A stretch of DNA of 9,863 nt from Candidatus Dormiibacterota bacterium (lineage in GTDB: Bacteria > Chloroflexota > Dormibacteria > Aeolococcales > Aeolococcaceae). Each line of letters begins with the position of its first letter. The stretch's first letter is position 1. Under the pieces are notes generated by a model. It made no database searches. It saw nothing but the letters and a program-made list of their open reading frames with translations, and was not told the DNA's origin. The position numbers were made by a program, and so were the translations under genes. Shown here piece after piece: positions 5,051-9,863 of this stretch. The stretch spans positions 1 to 9,863 of the forward strand of contig JAFAJR010000289.1 of NCBI GenBank assembly GCA_019236085.1. Direction: 5' to 3'.

Positions 5051-7342
5051 ATGTTGGTGCGACGGCCCACGCTCGCGGCCGCCGGCAGCTGGGGCATGCC
5101 CCGATGGATCGCCGCCGTGTACGTGGCGATGGCCGCCGGGCTGGTGGCCTACCTCGTGTCGCTCATCGTCCGCCTCGGCGGGACAAGTGCGGCGATCGAC
5201 GGATGGCTGGTCGCCGGATTCGAGGTGACCGCCGCCGCTCTGTGCTTGACCAGGGCCATCACGTCACCGCGGACCCGGAAGCTCGCGCTGCTGCTCGGAG
5301 CGGCACTGCTCGCCTGGGGTCTCGGCGACTGCGTGCTCACGGCGGAGCAGATGGTGAGCGCCAACGTCACCACACCGTCTTTCGCCGACCCGCTCTACCT
5401 GTGCTTCTACCCGCTGCTCTACACAGTGCTCCTGATGCTCATCAAGCAGGACGGCGGGCGCGTGCTTCCCGGCAGCTGGCTTGACGGAGCAGTCGCCGGA
5501 TTCGGCGTCGCGGCGCTGTTCGCCACGTTCCTCTTCGGGAGCATCGAGAATTCGCTGGGCGACACGCCGGCGCAGCTGGCAACCAACCTCGCCTACCCCG
5601 TCGGCGACCTCATCCTGCTCGGGTTGGCCGTGGGCGGCTCCGCCGTGCTGTCCGGTTCGACCACGCTCACCTGGCGTGTTCTTGCCGTCGCCTGCGCCAT
5701 CAACGCTGTCGGCGACACGTTCAACCTCATCAATGCCACGCAGGCGTCGGCGGTGGGACTCATCCTCGACGGCGTCGCTTGGCCGACCTCGATATTGCTG
5801 ATCTCGATGTCGGTGTGGGCTCAACCGCGCAGCAAGCCGGTGATCAACCGCGTCCAGACGACGGGGTTCGTTCTGCCGGGGCTCGGCGCGCTGCTCGGGC
5901 TCATTGTCCTGTTCACCGGCACGCTGCGCCATGTCGGAATGGCCGCGCTTGCGCTGGCCACTGCAACACTCGTCGTGGCCGCCGTCCGCTTCGCGCTGTC
6001 GCTGCGCGGCATGAGCTCGCTGACCCAGGAGCGCCACCGCCTTTCGCTCACCGACGAGCTCACCGGCGTGGGCAACCGCCGCATGCTGTCGCACGTCTTC
6101 GACAACTTCTTCTCGGAGCTTGCGGAGCCCGAGGCAACACCGCGCCGGCTTGCGTTCCTGTTCCTCGACCTCGACAAGTTCAAGGAGGTCAACGACTCCT
6201 TCGGCCACTCCGCGGGTGACGCCTTGCTGCGCCAGCTGGGGCCGCGCCTGCGCTCCGCGCTGCGCAACGAGGACGTCGTGGTCCGCCTGGGCGGTGATGA
6301 GCTGGGCATCGTGCTGTTCAACACCGATGTGCAGAGCGCCACGCAGATAGCGGAGCGGATGCTCATGTCGCTGGGGCTGCCGTTCATCGTCGAGGGCGTC
6401 GGCGTCACCATCAGTGCCAGCGTCGGGGTGGCGATGGCGCCTGCCGATGCTTACGAGTCCGAGGAGCTGCTGCGCTGCGCTGACGTCGCGATGTACAGAG
6501 CGAAGCTGGCACGAACCGGCGTGGCCATCTACCAGGCTGAGCTGGACGACGAGGGCAACCGCCTGCGACTCGCCGAGGAGCTGCGCACCGCGGTGGAGGA
6601 GCGCTCGCTGTCGCTGAACTTCCAGCCGCAGGTGGACCTGCAGACGGGGAGTGTGATCGCCGCCGAAGCGCTGCTGCGCTGGGTGCATCCGCGCCTCGGC
6701 ACCGTACCCCCATTGCACTTTCTTCCCCTGGCGGAGGAGCTGGGGCTGATGATGCCGCTCACCGTCCTGGTGATGGACATGGCGTTCGAGCAATGCGCGG
6801 CGTGGCATGCGGCCGGCAACCATGTGGGCGTCTCGGTGAACGTGTCGGCGAGCAACCTGCTAGACGACCGCTTCCTCGACAACGTGCGCAGCGCGCTCGA
6901 CAAGTATCAGCTGACGCCGTCCGCGTGCATCCTGGAGATCACCGAGACCACGATCATCGAGGACTTCCAGGCCTGCAAGCGGGTCATCGAGCAGCTGCGC
7001 TCCATGGGGATCGCGGTGTCGATCGACGACTTCGGCGCGGGCTTCACCTCGCTGGCGTACCTGGGCAGCCTCGCCGTGAGCGAAGTGAAGCTGGATCGCA
7101 GCTTCATCACCGGGCTGGCAGCCGAAGGACGAGAGCGCGACCGCGAGCTGGTGCGCGCGACGATCGACCGGGGCCACGCGCTCGGGCTGCGGGTGGTGGC
7201 TGAGGGCATCGAGGACCACGGGTCGCTGGACATGCTCGCGTCGATGGGATGCGACGTGGCGCAGGGTTATTACATGGGCCGCCCGGCGCCGGCTGTCGAG
7301 GTCACGCGGATGCTCGGCGCCGCCCAGGCGCTGGCGTCCTAG
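5051..7342 (+). CDS. membrane-bound GGDEF-EAL cyclic-di-GMP turnover protein
   Basis: A 763-residue protein. About ten TM helices fill residues 10-315 as an uncharacterised integral-membrane sensor. A GGDEF domain follows (about 335-495: LTDELTGVGNRRML, FLDLDKFKEVND, RLGGDELGIVL), then an EAL domain (about 515-755). The GGDEF signature is GGDEL (414-418); it keeps the metal-binding Asp-Glu, and the inhibitory RxxD site is intact (RNED, 405-408). The EAL domain keeps AEALLRW (EAL 539-541), SVNVSA, EITETT, DDFGAGF (659-665), KLDRSFI, VAEGIED and QGYYMGRP, so phosphodiesterase activity is likely. Net activity cannot be read from sequence. The frame opens earlier, at 4970, but that part overlaps the upstream hairpin; ATG 5051 or 5096 begins just before TM1. 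No Shine-Dalgarno sequence is evident. It converges on the NHL protein gene, 18 bp apart. Confidence 0.93.
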   Translation: MLVRRPTLAAAGSWGMPRWIAAVYVAMAAGLVAYLVSLIVRLGGTSAAIDGWLVAGFEVTAAALCLTRAITSPRTRKLALLLGAALLAWGLGDCVLTAEQMVSANVTTPSFADPLYLCFYPLLYTVLLMLIKQDGGRVLPGSWLDGAVAGFGVAALFATFLFGSIENSLGDTPAQLATNLAYPVGDLILLGLAVGGSAVLSGSTTLTWRVLAVACAINAVGDTFNLINATQASAVGLILDGVAWPTSILLISMSVWAQPRSKPVINRVQTTGFVLPGLGALLGLIVLFTGTLRHVGMAALALATATLVVAAVRFALSLRGMSSLTQERHRLSLTDELTGVGNRRMLSHVFDNFFSELAEPEATPRRLAFLFLDLDKFKEVNDSFGHSAGDALLRQLGPRLRSALRNEDVVVRLGGDELGIVLFNTDVQSATQIAERMLMSLGLPFIVEGVGVTISASVGVAMAPADAYESEELLRCADVAMYRAKLARTGVAIYQAELDDEGNRLRLAEELRTAVEERSLSLNFQPQVDLQTGSVIAAEALLRWVHPRLGTVPPLHFLPLAEELGLMMPLTVLVMDMAFEQCAAWHAAGNHVGVSVNVSASNLLDDRFLDNVRSALDKYQLTPSACILEITETTIIEDFQACKRVIEQLRSMGIAVSIDDFGAGFTSLAYLGSLAVSEVKLDRSFITGLAAEGRERDRELVRATIDRGHALGLRVVAEGIEDHGSLDMLASMGCDVAQGYYMGRPAPAVEVTRMLGAAQALAS

Positions 7343-7360
7343 CAGACAACTCGAAGCCGC

Positions 7361-8983
7361 CTATCGCCGAAGCCGCGCGCCAGCACGGCGGCGCCGGCCG
7401 GCCAGAGCGGATGCCAGCCCTCCGCCGGCGAGCATGGTCCCCGCCAGAATCCAGAGCGCACTTGTCAAGGCCGGCGCGCCGGTGTTCGGCACCGACGGGG
7501 TCGGGCTCTCGACAGTCTGGACGAGAGCGGGCGTGGTTGTGCTCCCGGCGAAGTTCGAATCCCCGCTGTAGGTCGCGGTGACCTGATGAGCGCCCACCGC
7601 CAGGGTAGACGTGCTGTAAGCCACCGAGCCACCGGTTCCGACAGTCCGGGTGGCAACCGTCGTCCCATCTATGGAGAACGTGATGGTCCCCGTCGGCACG
7701 ACTCCGGGGTACTCGAGGACGCGGTTGTTGTTGTGATCGGCCGTGTACAGGTTGCCGTTCCTGTCAACTGAAAGGCCGTGCGGGTAGGCCAGGGAGCTGG
7801 CGCTTTCTCCACCGTTGTTCGGCGTGCTCGATGTGAAACTCCCGCCTTGTCCGTACACCTGTGTCGCCGTTGTGCTTCCGCTCGCGAAGAAGAGGATGCG
7901 ATTGTTGATGCCGTCCGAGACGTAGAGGTCGCCGCGGGCGTCGGTGGCGCAGCCGTTGGGATGCGAGAGCGTTGTGGCCGACGTTCCCGCGCCGCCTGTG
8001 GTGAAGCTGCCGGATTGACCGTACACCCGGGTCGCGGTCGTGTCCCCAGGGGTGAAGTACAGCACTCGGTTGTTGCCGGTGTCGGGGATGTAGAGGATGC
8101 CGTTGCCGTCCACGCACAACGCCTCTGGATGGCTCAGCGTGCCCGCGGTTTCCGACGGCGTGTTGATGTTGTTGGTGGTGAAGCTGGCGGCCTGCCCGTA
8201 GACCGCCGTCGCCACGCCGCAGCCGGAGGGGATGTTCGGAGCTGTGCATCCCGAACCTGCCGGGAAGTACAGCACGCGGTTGTTGTTGGTGTCGTCCACG
8301 TACAGATCACCGTTGGCGTCAAGCGCAACGCCGCGCGGCGCGAACAGCGTCGACGCCGTCGTACCGCTCCCCATAGTCGTGAAGCTCCCGGACTGGCCCC
8401 AGACCTCGTCGGCAGTTGTCGTCCCTGAAAGAAAGCGCAGGACTCGGTCGTTCGCTGTGTCGGCCACGTACAGGTTGCCAGCGGCGTCGAGCGCCAGCCC
8501 ATGCGGAGAGCACAGTGTCGACGCCGTTTCCCCACCGTTGTTGCACGTTCCGCCGGTGAAGCTTCCGCCCTGGCCGTACACCCTGGTTGCGGTGGTGCTG
8601 CCGGCGGGGAAAAACAGGATGCGACTGTTGTTTGCGTCCGCCACGTACAGGTTGCCGGCCGAGTCTTCGATGGTGTTCTGTGGTCCGCCGAGAGTCGTCG
8701 CGCTGGTCCCTGCTCCGCCCGTGCTGAAGCTTCCGCTCTGGCCCCACACCTGCGTCGCCGTGGTGCCCGCGGCCTGCGGCGTGTTGGATGTGACGGTGGC
8801 CGTGAACGTCACGGACTGGCCGAAGGTCGAGGGATTGAGGCTGCTGGTCAATGCCGTTGTGGTGGCCAGAGCACCGGCGAACCCGGCTATGGGCGACCCC
8901 ATGGTGGCAGTTGCAGCAACTGCAATCGCTGCAAGCACAACAGGCAGGCGAGGGTTCGCGGACACGCTTCGCAAAGGGAACAT
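7361..8983 (-). CDS. surface protein: six NHL blades nested inside an Ig-like domain, with a C-terminal anchor
   Basis: A 540-residue protein from ATG 8983. Residues 1-40 form a signal peptide (LPVVLAAIAVAATATM core, AxA-like end). Residues 41-74 (TTTALTSSLNPSTFGQSVTF and on) match the first strands of a Big_3-type Ig domain. Residues about 77-427 are six NHL-type repeats, each with (V)(Y/W)GQ..SF, then P.G...D..GNLYVAD..NNR(V/I)L.F, enough for a six-bladed propeller. Residues 430-491 (PTGTITFSIDGTTVA, STLAVGAHQVTATYSGDSNF) are the remaining strands of the same Ig-like fold. The end is VPNTG (498-502), a TM helix (about 507-529) and RRRR (530-533), resembling a sortase-anchored tail. Blade 3 has a Cys-flanked insert (GCTAPNIPSGCG). 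ATG 9004 is an alternative start. Probably exported and cell-surface attached; the ligand is unknown. Confidence 0.85.
   Translation of the reverse strand: MFPLRSVSANPRLPVVLAAIAVAATATMGSPIAGFAGALATTTALTSSLNPSTFGQSVTFTATVTSNTPQAAGTTATQVWGQSGSFSTGGAGTSATTLGGPQNTIEDSAGNLYVADANNSRILFFPAGSTTATRVYGQGGSFTGGTCNNGGETASTLCSPHGLALDAAGNLYVADTANDRVLRFLSGTTTADEVWGQSGSFTTMGSGTTASTLFAPRGVALDANGDLYVDDTNNNRVLYFPAGSGCTAPNIPSGCGVATAVYGQAASFTTNNINTPSETAGTLSHPEALCVDGNGILYIPDTGNNRVLYFTPGDTTATRVYGQSGSFTTGGAGTSATTLSHPNGCATDARGDLYVSDGINNRILFFASGSTTATQVYGQGGSFTSSTPNNGGESASSLAYPHGLSVDRNGNLYTADHNNNRVLEYPGVVPTGTITFSIDGTTVATRTVGTGGSVAYSTSTLAVGAHQVTATYSGDSNFAGSTTTPALVQTVESPTPSVPNTGAPALTSALWILAGTMLAGGGLASALAGRRRRAGARLRR
7703..8758 (-). 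repeat. six tandem coding repeats of about 170-200 bp (NHL blades)
   Basis: Six degenerate units encode 55-67 residues each, with boundaries at the ATQVYGQ-like motif. Units 1, 3 and 5 carry a short loop (GGAGTSATTL type) and units 2, 4 and 6 a longer one (NNGGETAST or NNINTPSETAG type), so the array looks like three copies of a two-blade unit. Nucleotide identity between units is well eroded by different codons, so the duplication is not recent. Confidence 0.8.
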
Positions 8984-8989
8984 GGCGGC

Positions 8990-9012
8990 ATTGTAGAGAC
9001 GCATCGGATGCG
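8990..9012 (-). promoter_or_regulatory. probable leaderless promoter with overlapping palindrome for the NHL protein gene
   Basis: On the minus strand TACAAT (8990-8995) ends 6 bp before ATG 8983. That puts the expected transcript start at the A of the ATG and explains why no Shine-Dalgarno sequence is present. Four bp upstream of it, CGCATCCGATGCG (9000-9012) is a perfect palindrome with 6-bp arms, lying where the -35/-10 spacer would be. No good -35 is visible, which suggests an activator-dependent or repressed promoter; that is inference. Confidence 0.45.
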
Positions 9013-9044
9013 TGCGGGACGCCGCTCCTGATGGTGGAAGCTCG

Positions 9045-9061
9045 CTCACCGAGCGGGTGAG
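9045..9061. repeat. short inverted repeat in the divergent intergenic region
   Basis: CTCACC (9045-9050) and GGTGAG (9056-9061) can form a 6-bp stem with a 5-nt loop, extendable by CG pairs with a bulge. It lies between the NHL protein gene and the divergent small gene at 9109. With no U-tract it could be a protein-binding site or chance in GC-rich DNA. Confidence 0.25.
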
Positions 9062-9108
9062 GCGCTGGTCAGCGGAATCGGGATGGCGGCTGGACCCTTG
9101 GTGGCGGA

Positions 9109-9435
9109 GTGTTTGCGCCAGACGACGCGAGGCCGGAATTTTGGGATCCACGCGAAGGTCTTCTGCGCTGCAATGATGGGCACATCAAACGCTCGAGAAC
9201 CGTCGCCGCGCTTCTGGTCACCGTCTCCGCCACAGCACTCGTGGGAGCCCGGGTCGATTCGCGGCCGGGTTCGGTCGATATCAGCCCCGCGGCGTCGTCG
9301 GTTCTTTCAGACGGCCAAGTGCCGCTGGTGCAGTCGGGGGTCGACCGCCCTGACGGGACCTTGATCGTCATCGGCCCGCGGAGCAATCGCCCCGTGCCGC
9401 CGGGCGCGAACCGGTGGATCATCAAGCCGCTCTGA
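9109..9435 (+). CDS. small putative exported protein, unknown function, start uncertain
   Basis: The frame gives 108 residues from GTG 9109. The first 25 codons have AT-rich third positions, while from about codon 30 the third positions become strongly GC-rich like the neighbouring genes. The well-supported part is a basic KRSR followed by a hydrophobic segment (TVAALLVTVSATALVGA), which would be a signal peptide, then a polar mature part with PDGTLIVIGPRSNRPVPP and WIIKPL at the end. No ATG, GTG or TTG lies between 9109 and that signal-like segment. Either the protein has a 27-residue cytoplasmic lead or it starts at a rare codon such as ATC 9184, which stands 9 bp after a TGCAAT. I recognise no domain. 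It converges on the rRNA operon end. Confidence 0.5.
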   Translation: MFAPDDARPEFWDPREGLLRCNDGHIKRSRTVAALLVTVSATALVGARVDSRPGSVDISPAASSVLSDGQVPLVQSGVDRPDGTLIVIGPRSNRPVPPGANRWIIKPL

Positions 9436-9449
9436 TCCCCCACCTGCAT

Positions 9450-9463
9450 AAAAAAGAGAGATA
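9450..9463 (-). terminator. rRNA operon terminator U-tract with 3' arm of the 5S-flanking stem
   Basis: On the minus strand, directly after 5S, the sequence reads TATCTCTC followed by a run of T (A-run at 9450-9455 on the plus strand). Its arm pairs with the 5' flank of 5S at 9580-9589, so an extended 5S helix is followed by six Ts, in the layout of an intrinsic terminator at the end of an rRNA operon. Confidence 0.6.
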
Positions 9464-9579
9464 CCCGGCGACGACCTACTCTTCCACCCCGTTGCCAGGG
9501 CAGTACCATCGGCGCTGGTGGGCTTAACTGCTGTGTTCGGGATGGGAACAGGTGTTTCCCCACCGCTATGGTCACCGGA
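9464..9579 (-). rRNA. rrf: 5S ribosomal RNA
   Basis: Read on the minus strand it starts CCGGTGACCATAGCGG and contains the conserved CCGAACACAG and GTTAAGCCC regions (loops B and C), then GCCGATGGTACTG and GAAGAGTAGG before the closing GTCGCCGG. The ends pair with each other (CCGGTGAC with GTCGCCGG, one G-U). Length is about 116 nt; the exact ends may differ by a base or two. It follows the 23S gene on the same strand in the usual 23S-5S order. Confidence 0.96.
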
Positions 9580-9603
9580 TATCTCTCTTCGAAACGAGAG
9601 ATA
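9580..9603 (-). repeat. two alternative hairpin partners in the 5' flank of 5S rRNA
   Basis: On the plus strand TATCTCTCTT (9580-9589) is complementary both to AAGAGAGATA (9454-9463, on the far side of 5S) and to GAGAGATA (9596-9603, only 6-8 bp away). In the precursor RNA the middle arm can therefore either close the 5S processing stem or form a small local hairpin, but not both. Confidence 0.5.
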
Positions 9604-9685
9604 GCGAAGTCTGCGGAGCTGTCGAGCGCGCTTACCGCGCTCGCGATGTGAATCTCATTTGCGTGCCAGGCGCTTCTGCACAACG

Positions 9686-9708
9686 GTGCGCCGGCAATTG
9701 CGGCGCAC
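9686..9708 (-). repeat. hairpin in the 23S-5S spacer
   Basis: GTGCGCCG (9686-9693) and CGGCGCAC (9701-9708) form a perfect 8-bp stem with a 7-nt loop within the 158-bp spacer, about 30 bp from the 23S 3' end. It probably acts in precursor folding or processing; no tRNA or other gene is present in the spacer. Confidence 0.45.
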
Positions 9709-9737
9709 ATCCCATCGATCCCTGAAAAGTGGGATAG

Positions 9738-9863
9738 GAGGTCAAGCCCTCGACCGATTAGTACCGCTCAGCTCAAAGAGTTGCCTCTCTTACACCTGCG
9801 GCCTATCAACCAGATGGTCTCTCTGGGGTCTTACCCGGTTATCCGGTGGGAGATCTTATCTTG
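9738..9863 (-). rRNA. rrl: 23S ribosomal RNA, 3' end only (partial)
   Basis: On the minus strand the segment ends with GGTACTAATCGGTCGAGGGC followed by TTGACC, the highly conserved 3' terminus of bacterial 23S rRNA. Upstream of it are GAGCTGAGC and the AGGTGTAAGAG region typical of the last helices. The gene runs off the right edge, so only about 126 nt are present. The 3' end position is set by the TTGACC and may be off by a few bases. Confidence 0.94.

Noticed and set aside
5264..6823. Long minus-strand open frame (519 codons)
   Set aside because: It lies opposite the GGDEF-EAL gene, is rich in Arg, Gln, His and Glu with no domain, and is the usual antisense shadow of GC-rich coding DNA.
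7703..8758. Regularly spaced repeats as a CRISPR-like array
   Set aside because: The repeats are in frame, degenerate and encode NHL blades; there is no constant repeat with variable spacers.
7778..8996. Plus-strand frames opposite the NHL protein gene
   Set aside because: Their apparent repeats mirror the NHL blades on the other strand; no known motif or start signal supports them.
9083..9364. Alternative plus-strand frame, including the ATGATG at 9173-9178
   Set aside because: Its translation is Arg/Ser/Pro-rich with GC-poor logic at third positions; the overlapping frame ending at 9435 has the signal-peptide-like segment and GC-rich third positions.
9069..9710. Minus-strand frame spanning 5S rRNA and its flanks
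   Set aside because: It runs through the 5S gene and the spacer, so it cannot be a normal protein gene.

Overview
This is a high-GC, densely coded chromosomal segment of bacterial type. The GC-rich third codon positions, weak or absent Shine-Dalgarno sequences with apparently leaderless starts, and several short membrane proteins of a familiar actinobacterial style suggest an actinobacterium, possibly Thermoleophilia/Solirubrobacterales-like. That placement is an impression, not a computed result. No integrase, transposase, CRISPR array or phage gene was seen.

Layout from left to right. A membrane-protein C-terminus (+, to 187) abuts a leftward three-gene run: a two-TM/RCK potassium-channel-like protein (2521 to 1523), a short-chain dehydrogenase (1481 to 774) and GTP cyclohydrolase I, folE (766 to 188). 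A small two-TM protein (+, 2581-2763) is divergent from the channel.

The centre (2791-4247) is the least explained part. It holds a 53-residue two-TM protein and three genes that share one previously unnamed-to-me helical domain (W-x3-Y, then R-L-x2-W about 46-51 residues later). Two genes are stand-alone copies (A, leftward to 2965; B, 3319-3663). The third (C, 4247 to 3651) joins the domain to an OmpR/PhoB-type winged helix in the place where a receiver domain would normally sit. A and B diverge from a perfect 12-bp inverted repeat with an extra half-site. B and C converge and overlap by 13 bp. C lies 21 bp downstream of a tRNA-Leu(GAG) gene. The simplest reading, by inference, is a one-component regulator plus two partner proteins with the same dimerisation or sensing domain.

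Next come a small exported helical protein (4443-4937) with a hairpin after it, a membrane-bound GGDEF-EAL protein (5051-7342), and, convergent to it, a surface protein (8983 to 7361). The surface protein has six NHL blades inserted inside a single Ig-like domain, and a VPNTG-TM-Arg tail at its C-terminus.

The right end holds a small putative exported protein (9109-9435) and the 3' end of a leftward rRNA operon: 23S 3' end, spacer, 5S and a U-tract terminator.
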